Made by a program: the position numbers and the translations under genes. Shown here in pieces: positions 43,161 to 52,463 of a stretch of DNA of 64,000 nucleotides. Origin of the DNA: Pedobacter yonginensis (GTDB lineage Bacteria > Bacteroidota > Bacteroidia > Sphingobacteriales > Sphingobacteriaceae); the NCBI RefSeq assembly GCF_003173595.1, contig NZ_QGNZ01000003.1:496001-560000 (forward strand). The letters are read 5' to 3'. Within the stretch, counting starts at the first letter, position 1. Every line of letters begins with the position of its first letter. The notes below the pieces were generated by a model. It saw only the letters and a program-made list of their open reading frames with translations, did no database searches and was not told the origin of the DNA.

Positions 43161-45017
43161 TCAAATTTTGTCTTTACTATCTTCTAAGTGCCTATCGCTA
43201 TCTTTAACATTTTCGACATGGCTGTATAAGTCTAGGTATTCTAAATTAGATTCACCAAACTGAAATGTTACTGGAAACGGTTTGATTTTAAGAGCTTCGT
43301 TTTCTTGGCATTTAATATTATTAAAAAGTGTACTAATTACCTTTTCTGCGGGTCCAACCTCAAATCTATTTCTTGAAAACTGTGGCCAATTACAAACAGC
43401 CAAATTGTCCGCCTTTATTGAAAAACCATAACCTTTCATTCGAGCCTTGGTTCGTGAAATAGCAAATAAAAATATTGAACTCATTGGCCTTGACTTTTCG
43501 ATCTTAAGTCTCAGATTTCTTGCTAGCTCAGAATTTCCATTGGCACTAATCCAAGCCGTCGTTTTAATTGCCCATCCTTCTAGTTCATGTATCAAATTAC
43601 TAGCTCTACTACGCAACTTCTTAACGTCATTAAAATAAAAGTCTTGCCACTTAAGTTGAAATATTGCAAGCTCTCCGGTTAAATTATCGAAGACTACTGC
43701 ATCAATATCTGTTATGATTTTTTTACCTACTCTCAATTTAATATTACCTTTGATAGTTTGATATCTAACACCAGCAAAGGAAGCATAGAGTTCTTCGCGC
43801 ATCCAATTTTCCCTAGGAAGCGAAAGTTTATGTCTAGTATTTGGATTTCGAAATTCCAATAAACTAATCAGCGAAAAAAAAGGATTATATGCTATGGCAC
43901 TGTAAGGGCGAAGGACAAAACCATTTCCAATGTCGATAAGTAATGGCACGAACTTAGTTGTATGCGCATTTAAAAAAATAGCTTCTGAAGGTTTAAATAT
44001 CAAGATGGAAAAGGCTTTCCTAACTAATTGTTCATCAACGGATGGCAGTGCCGAAGTATCTTCAATCATCTTTTCAACTGGAGTCCAAATAGGTAGGCTC
44101 ATTGGAAGATTTATTTCAGGAAGTTCCTTCGATGCTATATAAGCAAAATGGCCGTGTTTCAAATAGAAGCTCACCAGCAGGGAGATTATAAAGCAAAGAT
44201 CAGCCCCTGAAAGACCCTCTATTTGTGCATCTAAATGAAATCCAGCTTCAACTCTCCAATGCCCTACTAATTCAGTTGCTACAGCCAAAAAATGCATCTC
44301 AATGTCAATTGAGCTTCCATAGCCCATAAACACCCCCTTTCCTGTGCCCCATGGATTAATTAAGGGTCTCATTATGGTCGTAATATCGTTAAGTAAAAAT
44401 GAAGAAAAATTGTTTTTGCTATTTTTCGAATAAAAGTTTCCCTCTTGGAAAAAAGTTTTTGAAATATCTTCTAGTTCAAAAAAATCCCAGCCATTTAGTT
44501 GATTCTCAGAATTTTCATTGATTTTCGTATTGAGATCATTTGATTGCGAAAACTCCATTTGATCAAGAAACTGATATTCCATTTCTTTGGTGTTTTTGAA
44601 GACAAAACAATTGTCCTTTTTTTCTAAGATTAAAAGTCCAGCTTCTACCATTGCTACTGACCTCTTTATCATCACAGCACATCCAAGCTTATACAAAATT
44701 GATGTAGCAAACTTTCTAGTTATTTCGGTGCTTTCATTCAGCGGAAAGCCTGATCTTTCGATAGGTTTAAGGAAATAATAAATTGCAAGATTAAAGCCTA
44801 GTCCTAATACATCATATTCCTGTTTCGAGCATTCACCGTCCCATTGAAGTTTTTCAGAACTGCACGTCCAAGAGTCATAAACGCGCACGATTTCCATGAA
44901 TAGAATAAAATTAGTTAATGGCTCAGTAGAAACTATTTCTTCTACATCTGAAATGGAAGCATTTGCAATTCCTAATAACTCATCACAATAATTTCTTACT
45001 TCGTGCTTCCCCTCCAT
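43161..45017 (-). CDS. Unrecognised defence-island protein with a PD-(D/E)XK-like motif
   Basis: 618 residues from the ATG at 45017; a GTG start 7 codons earlier is possible. Most of the chain is helical and not recognised. Between about 425 and 460 it has a restriction-endonuclease-like signature: KLRVGKKIITDIDAVVFD followed by LAIFQLKWQ, that is D437/D439 and Q454-x-K456, the QxK variant seen in Mrr-type nucleases. No transmembrane segment, no ATPase motif. It lies between the Septu-like pair and the divergent GHKL operon and could belong to either. AIPR was considered because of size, but its motifs are not visible. Confidence 0.6.
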   Translation of the reverse strand: MEGKHEVRNYCDELLGIANASISDVEEIVSTEPLTNFILFMEIVRVYDSWTCSSEKLQWDGECSKQEYDVLGLGFNLAIYYFLKPIERSGFPLNESTEITRKFATSILYKLGCAVMIKRSVAMVEAGLLILEKKDNCFVFKNTKEMEYQFLDQMEFSQSNDLNTKINENSENQLNGWDFFELEDISKTFFQEGNFYSKNSKNNFSSFLLNDITTIMRPLINPWGTGKGVFMGYGSSIDIEMHFLAVATELVGHWRVEAGFHLDAQIEGLSGADLCFIISLLVSFYLKHGHFAYIASKELPEINLPMSLPIWTPVEKMIEDTSALPSVDEQLVRKAFSILIFKPSEAIFLNAHTTKFVPLLIDIGNGFVLRPYSAIAYNPFFSLISLLEFRNPNTRHKLSLPRENWMREELYASFAGVRYQTIKGNIKLRVGKKIITDIDAVVFDNLTGELAIFQLKWQDFYFNDVKKLRSRASNLIHELEGWAIKTTAWISANGNSELARNLRLKIEKSRPMSSIFLFAISRTKARMKGYGFSIKADNLAVCNWPQFSRNRFEVGPAEKVISTLFNNIKCQENEALKIKPFPVTFQFGESNLEYLDLYSHVENVKDSDRHLEDSKDKI

Positions 45018-45307
45018 ATATTTAAAATTATGAACCACAAGTTACAATATTAAGATCATCAATATTTGGCAAAGTGTTTTAAGAAGAATTTATCAATATT
45101 CAACTAAAGAAATTATGCGCATAATATGTATATACGTCATAGAATTAGGTTGATTTAAAACTTATATAATAGCTTGGGAGGTTAAAAAATAAACTTAGAG
45201 ATAATGTTGGGATTTTATGTAATTATATTACGTTGATGAATTTGATTCAATATTTACTAATTTGCAGTTTGTACCATTTCTTCAGAATGGATTAATGATT
45301 TCAACAC
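45018..45307. promoter_or_regulatory. Divergent control region inside the defence island
   Basis: 290 AT-rich bases between the minus-strand nuclease-like gene and the GHKL ATPase. It contains the perfect palindrome at 45112-45125. Clear promoter boxes were not found on either strand. Confidence 0.45.
45112..45125. promoter_or_regulatory. Perfect palindrome ATTATGCGCATAAT
   Basis: A 14-base perfect inverted repeat in the divergent region, about 95 bases from the minus-strand start and 183 from the plus-strand start. It may be an operator, though no controller-type regulator is encoded in the island. Confidence 0.4.
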
Positions 45308-46825
45308 ATGGAAAACAACAGTAAAGTTAGTATTCGTCCTCAAGTGACAATGCTTTCCGTATTAAAATACATAGAATACGAAACATGGTTTGCGCTAGCT
45401 GAATTTATTGACAATGCAATTTCCAGCTATTTAAATAATAAGGAACGTCTTGAGCAAATTGAAGGTCCAAATTTTCAATTATCTGTAAAAATTGAACTTA
45501 ATGAGATAGAAGAGAAGATTACAATTAAAGATAATGCTGCTGGAATTTCAGACAAAGATTATGCTAGAGCTTTTAGAGCTGCTGAAATTCCTCCTGATAA
45601 TTCTGGTCTTTCAGAGTTTGGAATGGGAATGAAATCTGCTGCCTGTTGGTTTTCAGATAAATGGTCAGTAACTACATCCCCATTGGACGAAGAATTAGAA
45701 AAAAAAGTCACGTTTGACATGCAACAAATCTACTTCGATAAGATTGAAGAACTTGATGTTAATTCTGTACCAACCCCAAAGTCATCCCATTATACCAAAA
45801 TAGAACTTTTCAATGTATCGAAAATACCGAAAAAGAAAGCTGTAGGGATTCTTAAAAATCATCTCAGCAGTATTTATCGGGATTTTCTGAGAAAGGGTAT
45901 TTTAACTCTTAAACTCGACACCGAATATCTCCAGTACACAGAAACTAAAGTTCTTCTAGCGCCACAATATAATAAAAATGACGAAGGAGCAATAGAATGG
46001 AAAAAAAACATTGATTTTGAAATTGAAGAAGGTTTAAGTGTGAAAGGTTTTGTAGCCATTAGAGAAAAAGCATCGACAACTCATGCTGGCTTTGCGCTTT
46101 TTCGAAGAGGTAGAGTTATCCAAGGAAGTTATGATTCTGGATTTAGACCGGACTTTATCTTTGGTCATTCAAATAGCTACCGGTATCAAAGAATTTTTGG
46201 CGAATTACATTTAGAAGGATTTAATGTTAATTTTACAAAGAAAGGAATACAATGGGATGAAAAGCTTGATATATTCTTGAAAATCCTTAAAGACGATATT
46301 AGTCATGCAAATTTCCCCCTTTTTCAGCAAGCAGAGCAATTTAGGGTTCGAGCAACTGAGAAAGAATATCAAACTACAAAAAAAACACTAGATAAAATGG
46401 TGAAGGAATTTCAAGAGAAAGTTCCTGATGTCATTACAACAATAGTCAATCACCAAGAAGCCCACGAAGAAAAAATTGTTCTAGAGGTCATTAGTAAGTC
46501 CATTAATAAGACGTTTAATTTAAATTTCAATCGCACGACTTGGAATGTTGAAATAGAATTATCATACGATGAATCTGCAAAGGAGTTAATTGAAATTGCA
46601 AGTCAAACGCAGGGAATCCTTGCTAGAAATATCAATATTAGAGTATCCTTAGCACATCCTTTTATGATAGAATATGTTGGAGTGGACACCGGAAAACTTG
46701 AACCAGTCTTGAGAATGGCAGCGATTCTCGGCATATCTGAAATTTTAGCTAAAGAAAGTGGAATCAAGACTCAGGGAGAAGTAAGGAGAAATTTTAATGA
46801 GTTAATTTATAATATAGCGAAATAA
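45308..46825 (+). CDS. GHKL ATPase, MutL/MORC-like, of a Z1-type system
   Basis: 505 residues. The Bergerat ATP site is complete: E32 and N36 in AEFIDNA, D75 in IKDNAAGI, and GLSEFGMGMKSA (100-111) for the lid. After it comes a S5-like middle region (GFALFRRGRVIQG, GELHLEGFNVNFTKKGIQWDE), the typical MORC/HATPase_c_3 layout. Bacterial members sit in operons with Z1 ATPases, PD-(D/E)XK nucleases and cytosine methyltransferases, which is exactly the order here. Next gene starts 5 bases later. Confidence 0.9.
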   Translation: MENNSKVSIRPQVTMLSVLKYIEYETWFALAEFIDNAISSYLNNKERLEQIEGPNFQLSVKIELNEIEEKITIKDNAAGISDKDYARAFRAAEIPPDNSGLSEFGMGMKSAACWFSDKWSVTTSPLDEELEKKVTFDMQQIYFDKIEELDVNSVPTPKSSHYTKIELFNVSKIPKKKAVGILKNHLSSIYRDFLRKGILTLKLDTEYLQYTETKVLLAPQYNKNDEGAIEWKKNIDFEIEEGLSVKGFVAIREKASTTHAGFALFRRGRVIQGSYDSGFRPDFIFGHSNSYRYQRIFGELHLEGFNVNFTKKGIQWDEKLDIFLKILKDDISHANFPLFQQAEQFRVRATEKEYQTTKKTLDKMVKEFQEKVPDVITTIVNHQEAHEEKIVLEVISKSINKTFNLNFNRTTWNVEIELSYDESAKELIEIASQTQGILARNINIRVSLAHPFMIEYVGVDTGKLEPVLRMAAILGISEILAKESGIKTQGEVRRNFNELIYNIAK

Positions 46826-46830
46826 ATTCG

Positions 46831-49086
46831 ATGTCAGAAACAATTGAAATAAATAGTTCTCAAGTTAACGGATGGATTCCTTTTGTTGGAGATGAAACGC
46901 TTAATCTTCTTCGCGCTAAAAAATTCACAAATAATGACGGCTCCTTAAGTGACTCAGGGAAACAAGTAAGAGATGAAACGCTTCAAATAATGGGTAGATG
47001 CGGTGATCCTAGTAAGAGTCAGAACCAGGATACAGGAATAGTAATAGGATATGTACAGAGTGGAAAAACGTTGTCTTTTACCACTCTAACTGCTATGGCA
47101 AGAGATAATGAGTACAGAATTATCATTATTCTAGGTGGGATCTCCATTAATTTATTAACTCAATCTACAGACAGAGTAAGGGAGGATTTAAGAATTGATG
47201 CACGTTATGGCTTTGAACAAGTTTGGTCACAAGTCACGAACCCCTCAACCACAGAAGACTTTTCGACCATCTCTAATATATTAGATCAATGGGCAGACCC
47301 TACTTTTCCCAATGACCGTTGTAAAACGATACTTATCACAGTCATGAAACACGGGTCACATCTCAACAATTTAAAGTTATTATTGGAGAGGTTAAATCTT
47401 AAGAGCACGCCCACTCTTATAATAGATGACGAAGGAGATCAGGCCAGCTTGAATACAAGAGCTAGATGGGCAGCAAGAAATGGTTTTGATATAGAACAGT
47501 TGAGCGAAACAGAAGTATCTACAATTTACCGTAGGATTTATGAACTAAGAAATATCCTTCCTCATCATACGTTTCTTCAGTATACAGCAACGCCTCAAGC
47601 TAATCTATTTATTAATATTCTAGATAGATTATCACCAAATTTTATCAAATTACTTACTCCTGGGGAAGAATACACTGGTGGAAAGGAGTTTTTTAAAAAT
47701 CCACAACAATTAATTCGAGAAATTCCGCCAACTGAGATAGGCTCTGTGACCCATCCACTATTTTCTCCTCCAGAAAGTTTATTATCTGCACTTAGATTTT
47801 TTTATTTGGGCGTGGTGGCTGGTACTGTTCTTAACAGTTATAAAGCACCGGGGCAAAAAAATAGGTCAATGCTAGTGCATCCATCTCGACTGCAAGGAGA
47901 TCATGCCACCTATTTATCCTGGTTAACGTCAATTCGGAATAGCTGGAAAAGATTGTTATCTGGCGACTACATCGAAGAGAAAGCGGAACTGTTAAATGAA
48001 TTTCGAGGCACTTATGAGGAATTAAAATTAACAGTTAATAATCTTCCGTCTTTTGAAGACTTAACTGACGTTCATCTGGTACATACAATACAGTACACCC
48101 CAATTATAGAAGTAAATTCCAGACAAGGTATGACACCGCAAATTAAATGGCAGGACAGCTATGCTTGGATCTTAGTGGGTGGTCAGTCTATGGATAGGGG
48201 TTTTACGGTTGAGGGACTCACAGTAACATATATGCCAAGGAATATCGGGGTGGGAAGCGTAGATACAATTTTACAAAGAGCTAGGTTTTACGGATATAAA
48301 AGGAAATATCTCGGTTATTGCCGAGTATTTCTTGACCAAGTGACAATAGATTCTTATTCCCATATTGTCGAACATGAAGAGGATATTAGAAATAGACTTG
48401 CCAATTTTGATATCAATAATCTAGATTTAAATCGGTGGAATAGAGAAACTGTGCTGGATTCTATGTTGAATTTGACAAGAAATAATATCTTATTTGACTT
48501 TTTAGACCGAGATAATTTCAGCAACCAATGGATAAGAATTTCTGCACCACATGACACAGAATCATTAATTGAGACTAATCGCATATCTGTATCCGAATTT
48601 CTTGGAGTAATGAAAACTCACTTTATTGAAAGTTCCGGTCATCCGGAGAGAACAAACGAACAGAAGCATCTATGTGCAAAACTGTCATTAAAAGAATGCT
48701 TGGAATTATTGTTAAATAAAATAAAATATACTAGGTCAACTGATTCCGCTTCTTATTCAAGTCTTAGAGGTATTTTAAAAGAGTATGTCCAACAACATCC
48801 AGATGAACAATGCATCGTTTACTTAATGTCAGCTTTAACACTCGCGGAATGGCCTAGCCGAACCCGTGCGCTTAATGCAAATGACGAGGTGAAGAAACTT
48901 TTTCAGGGACGAAATCCAAAAACTGGCCCTGCGATATATCCTGGGGACTCAGAAATTAAAGATAGCAAAATGTTGACTATACAAATACATATGTTAAACA
49001 TAAGAGATACTTTATTCGATGACGTTCCCACTCTTGCAATATGGATACCAGAGCATATTGGTAAACCTATCATCAGACAAATATGA
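46831..49086 (+). CDS. Z1-domain ATPase (defence-associated helicase-like)
   Basis: 751 residues. Motifs: GYVQSGKT (Walker A, 73-80), LIIDDEGDQAS (Walker B, 197-206), FLQYTATPQANLF (motif III) and the Z1 signature WILVGGQSMDRGFTVEGLTVTYMPR with IGVGSVDTILQRARFYGYK (arginine finger). The gene overlaps the next one by 4 bases (ATGA), so they are coupled. Z1 proteins are thought to remodel DNA for a partner nuclease; direct evidence in this organism is absent. Confidence 0.92.
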   Translation: MSETIEINSSQVNGWIPFVGDETLNLLRAKKFTNNDGSLSDSGKQVRDETLQIMGRCGDPSKSQNQDTGIVIGYVQSGKTLSFTTLTAMARDNEYRIIIILGGISINLLTQSTDRVREDLRIDARYGFEQVWSQVTNPSTTEDFSTISNILDQWADPTFPNDRCKTILITVMKHGSHLNNLKLLLERLNLKSTPTLIIDDEGDQASLNTRARWAARNGFDIEQLSETEVSTIYRRIYELRNILPHHTFLQYTATPQANLFINILDRLSPNFIKLLTPGEEYTGGKEFFKNPQQLIREIPPTEIGSVTHPLFSPPESLLSALRFFYLGVVAGTVLNSYKAPGQKNRSMLVHPSRLQGDHATYLSWLTSIRNSWKRLLSGDYIEEKAELLNEFRGTYEELKLTVNNLPSFEDLTDVHLVHTIQYTPIIEVNSRQGMTPQIKWQDSYAWILVGGQSMDRGFTVEGLTVTYMPRNIGVGSVDTILQRARFYGYKRKYLGYCRVFLDQVTIDSYSHIVEHEEDIRNRLANFDINNLDLNRWNRETVLDSMLNLTRNNILFDFLDRDNFSNQWIRISAPHDTESLIETNRISVSEFLGVMKTHFIESSGHPERTNEQKHLCAKLSLKECLELLLNKIKYTRSTDSASYSSLRGILKEYVQQHPDEQCIVYLMSALTLAEWPSRTRALNANDEVKKLFQGRNPKTGPAIYPGDSEIKDSKMLTIQIHMLNIRDTLFDDVPTLAIWIPEHIGKPIIRQI

Positions 49087-50072
49087 GTTTACTTGCATTA
49101 TTTAACACATTAGCTATTCCCAAATGTAGTGACCTCGAGTTGATTGAATCTGAGATCATTCCAGATTCTCCTGATTTCCGTATAGGTAAAAACGAATTAG
49201 GTTTACCAATTTTGCTTTTAAAAATCGAAGGTGAAGCAAGTAAATCAATTAAGAAAAATTTGAAATTAAAAAACCTAATTATTTTGCATGACCTGAAGTG
49301 TCGCGTTCTAAAAGGGAAAAAAGAAAAATTCGATTATTTTTCTGCGATTAAATTTTTATCATCTGATCTAGTTTTACAGGAGTTTTTTCTAAAAATGTCG
49401 GAACGCCTAATTCTATCTTTAAGTGAATCATCTAATGCATCAGAACTAATTAACCAATTAGATAAATTTGCGGAATTATTTAGAGCAATGTCCGATGCTC
49501 CAACAAAAAGTATACAAGGATTGTGGGCAGAATTGTTATTGATATCAAAATGTGAAAAATCGGATGTGTTAATTGATTATTGGCACAATAATCCTCTTGA
49601 AAAATTCGATTTTAATTCAGGTGATGAAAAAATTGAAGTGAAAAGTTCATCTAATTTTGAAAGAATACATTTTTTCTCTGCAGAACAACTTACACCTGAC
49701 GAAAATGAACAAGTTATCGTTGCATCAATTTTTGTTAGACAAAGTAGTAATGGATTGAATATTTTGCAGTTACTGGAAAAAATTATAATGAAACTCAATA
49801 ATGGTGCTAGATATTCTGATAAGCTTAATTCTATAGTATTCCATACTTTGGGAAATTCAATTGAACAAGCATTCACACTTAAGTTTGATTATGAACTTGC
49901 AGTTAACTCCATTAAATTTTATCATCATTCTCAAATTAAAAAAATATCTGCTACTAGCATTCCACAGGAAGTTTCAGAGGTAAAATATAAGAGTGATCTT
50001 TCTTCCATCAGGGAAATGAAAAATGAAGATTTCATTAAAGGAAAAATTCTGATGAATTGTCTGACAAATTAA
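49083..50072 (+). CDS. DUF4420 PD-(D/E)XK nuclease-like protein
   Basis: 329 residues. A PD-(D/E)XK core is visible: E150 in GLWAELLL, D176 in LEKFDFNSG, and E185-V-K187 in EKIEVKSSS, with the following strand RIHFFSAEQL. This is the arrangement of DUF4420 proteins, which accompany Z1 and GHKL ATPases. It is the presumed DNA-cutting subunit of the system. After its stop a 211-base gap precedes the methyltransferases. Confidence 0.85.
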   Translation: MSLLALFNTLAIPKCSDLELIESEIIPDSPDFRIGKNELGLPILLLKIEGEASKSIKKNLKLKNLIILHDLKCRVLKGKKEKFDYFSAIKFLSSDLVLQEFFLKMSERLILSLSESSNASELINQLDKFAELFRAMSDAPTKSIQGLWAELLLISKCEKSDVLIDYWHNNPLEKFDFNSGDEKIEVKSSSNFERIHFFSAEQLTPDENEQVIVASIFVRQSSNGLNILQLLEKIIMKLNNGARYSDKLNSIVFHTLGNSIEQAFTLKFDYELAVNSIKFYHHSQIKKISATSIPQEVSEVKYKSDLSSIREMKNEDFIKGKILMNCLTN

Positions 50073-50283
50073 TATTGGAGAGACGTGGAATTTTCTCTGA
50101 AAATGTGGAAAGAATATTTCACTATGTAGCAGTCGCTTTGATATTTTTACATTTTTATTTATATTATATTACACATATTTGTTAAAGACAAATTTCTTAT
50201 TACCTAAATAATGGGAAATTTTTTAAAAGTCTGTATTTTTATGGAGATTTTATGAAGATTTCTTGTTGACAACTATTAAATAA
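50073..50283. other. Gap before the methyltransferase operon
   Basis: 211 AT-rich bases with no gene. A near-match to the -7 box (CATATTTG) is seen around 50173. The gap suggests a separate promoter for the methyltransferases, which would allow methylation before the nuclease is made. Confidence 0.4.
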
Positions 50284-51390
50284 ATGATTTTAGAGCAAAG
50301 GGGATTTACAGTTAATGATCAAATTGAAAAAATCATAGATAGCAAGGTAAATGCAATAGGGTTTTTTTCTGGAGCTGGGGGTTTAGATATAGGGTCTCAA
50401 CTTGCAGGGGCGAAAGTTATCTCAAGTCTTGATTTTGATGTAGATAGTGTCAAAACAATGAACGCAAATAAATACTTTAATCATGCAGTTCACTACCACA
50501 AAGATATTCAAGCCGTTACAGCAGAAGATTATAAAGAATTACTTAAGGCTAACAATCCAGAAAAACTGATTCTTATAGGTGGGCCACCTTGCCAACCTTT
50601 TTCTAAAGGTGGATACTGGGTAACTCATGATAGGAGAAAGGCAAATGATGACCCACGCAACATGATTGGAAATTACTTAAGAGTGATATCTGACCTAAGG
50701 CCTGATGGATTTTTACTTGAAAACGTTGAAAGTATCTTGCATCCTACCAATAAAATTGCCGTAGAAAACCTTAAGAATTCGATTGATCAATTGGGCTATG
50801 ATTTTCAAATAGTCAAATCAAACGCGTTAGATTACGGAGTACCTCAAAAAAGGAAAAGAGTGTTTTTTCTAGCTAGTAGAAAAAAATTCATAGGAGAACC
50901 TATTAAAACACACGGAAGTTCAGATGAAATTAAGTTAAATCCATCACTACTCCCATATGAAAATGTAGGGAATTGGATTGAAAAATACAATATTGAAAAA
51001 TTTTTTGAAAATGAAGAATTAACTACTGGGAAGACTTACTCTCAGGAATTGATGGCTGTTCCTCCAGGAAAAAATTATATCGCATTAACGTCACGTCATA
51101 ACTATCCTGACCCGAAGTTTACTGCTGGAACAAGGTTTTGGAATTTTCTTTTAAAACTGGACCCAAAACTACCATCTTGGACAATATCAGCTCAACCTGG
51201 TCCTTGGGTAGGGCCATTTCATTGGTCTGGTAGAAGGTTAAGGGTGCCAGAAATTGCGGCATTACAAACTTTTCCAGAAGATTACATATTCGTAGGAAAT
51301 AGAAGATCAATTCAAAAACAAATCGGAAATGCGGTGCCTTCGCTATTAGGAAAGTCAATGGTTGAACATTTAATTTCTAATATATCATGA
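50284..51390 (+). CDS. DNA (cytosine-5) methyltransferase, first of two
   Basis: 368 residues. C5-MTase motifs: I FFSGAGGLDIG (27-37), IV GGPPCQPFSKGG with catalytic C103, VI LLENVES (145-150), VIII YGVPQKRKRVFFLAS, IX around GRRLRVPEIAALQTFP, X QIGNAVPSLLG. About 25 extra residues precede motif I. It overlaps the second methyltransferase by 4 bases (ATGA). It transfers methyl groups to cytosine C5 in a target that cannot be read. Confidence 0.95.
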   Translation: MILEQRGFTVNDQIEKIIDSKVNAIGFFSGAGGLDIGSQLAGAKVISSLDFDVDSVKTMNANKYFNHAVHYHKDIQAVTAEDYKELLKANNPEKLILIGGPPCQPFSKGGYWVTHDRRKANDDPRNMIGNYLRVISDLRPDGFLLENVESILHPTNKIAVENLKNSIDQLGYDFQIVKSNALDYGVPQKRKRVFFLASRKKFIGEPIKTHGSSDEIKLNPSLLPYENVGNWIEKYNIEKFFENEELTTGKTYSQELMAVPPGKNYIALTSRHNYPDPKFTAGTRFWNFLLKLDPKLPSWTISAQPGPWVGPFHWSGRRLRVPEIAALQTFPEDYIFVGNRRSIQKQIGNAVPSLLGKSMVEHLISNIS

Positions 51391-52463
51391 AGCCAAAAAT
51401 TGTAAGCATATTTTCTGGTGTTGGTGGAATTGACGCAGGATTTGAGAAAGCAGGTTTCCAAACTGTTTTTGCTACAGATATCTGGGACGTAAGTTGTATT
51501 TCGTTAAAAAAAAATTTTCCTGAAACTGAAGTCGTTTGTGACGACATTCAAAATATAGATTTTGATGCTATAAGGTTAAAGCATGGAAATATCGACGGTT
51601 TAGTTGGAGGGCCTCCATGTCCACCCTTTTCGAAATCAAGATTTTATCGTAAAGAAAAAAGTCGTGGAATTGATGATGAAGATGGGTTTATAACTATTAG
51701 TAATTATTTTCGAGCGGTCAAAGAATTGAATCCTAACTTCTTTCTTTTTGAAAACGTTCATGGTTTTGTTTTTGCACCCCATAAAACCGCAATGGACATG
51801 CTTGAATTGGAAAGCGAGAAACTCGGATACAAAATTTTCCATAAAGTGCTGAACGCAGCTGATTATGGTGTGGCCCAAACCCGACAGAGGTTCATCTGCA
51901 TTGGTGTAAAAAAAGCCCTTGAAGATTATATTTTTCCAGATCCGACTCATTCTAACCCGTTAGAATTAGAATTGAAGAAAAAACGATGGGTTACCTGTGG
52001 TGATATACTAAATGACATCGATTTCGATCTTGATGAAGATGTAAACATGCAAGCGGGTTCGAAGCACAAAGAATATCTCAAAGAAGTCCCTCCTGGTGAA
52101 AATTATCTTTTTTTCACTGCGGAAAGGGGTTACGCTAAGCCCATTTTTAAATGGCGCTCAAGATATTGGTCATTCTTGCTTAAGCTTTCGCCGGATCGCC
52201 CTTCTTGGACAATCCAAGCGAGTCATTCCAATAATATGGGGCCTTTTCATTGGAAAAATCGATTTTTAAGAATACAGGAAATCAAACGAATACAATCATT
52301 TGATGACAACTACATAATGGAGGGTAATTTTAAAGATCAATGGAGACAAGTGGGGAATGCTGTTCCCCCAAAACTTGCTGAAGTATTAGCAATCCAAATA
52401 AAGAAAATTTACTACACAACAACTGAAAGGTATAGTAAAAAAATGGAACTTTTACATGATTAA
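51387..52463 (+). CDS. DNA (cytosine-5) methyltransferase, second of two
   Basis: 358 residues. Motifs: I SIFSGVGGIDAG (7-18), IV GGPPCPPFSKSR with catalytic C78 (PCPP instead of PCQP), VI FENVHGF, VIII YGVAQTRQRFICIG, X QVGNAVPPKLA. It differs clearly from the upstream enzyme, so it is not a tandem duplicate. The shared C-terminal pattern EVPPGENY / PSWTI / GPFHW...RLRIQEI shows a common subgroup. Two enzymes fit an asymmetric target needing one for each strand. Overlaps the next gene by 8 bases. Confidence 0.95.
   Translation: MKPKIVSIFSGVGGIDAGFEKAGFQTVFATDIWDVSCISLKKNFPETEVVCDDIQNIDFDAIRLKHGNIDGLVGGPPCPPFSKSRFYRKEKSRGIDDEDGFITISNYFRAVKELNPNFFLFENVHGFVFAPHKTAMDMLELESEKLGYKIFHKVLNAADYGVAQTRQRFICIGVKKALEDYIFPDPTHSNPLELELKKKRWVTCGDILNDIDFDLDEDVNMQAGSKHKEYLKEVPPGENYLFFTAERGYAKPIFKWRSRYWSFLLKLSPDRPSWTIQASHSNNMGPFHWKNRFLRIQEIKRIQSFDDNYIMEGNFKDQWRQVGNAVPPKLAEVLAIQIKKIYYTTTERYSKKMELLHD

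Noticed and set aside
43161..45017. AIPR nuclease that would complete a canonical Mza system
   Set aside because: The size fits, but I cannot see AIPR motifs, and it is on the opposite strand.
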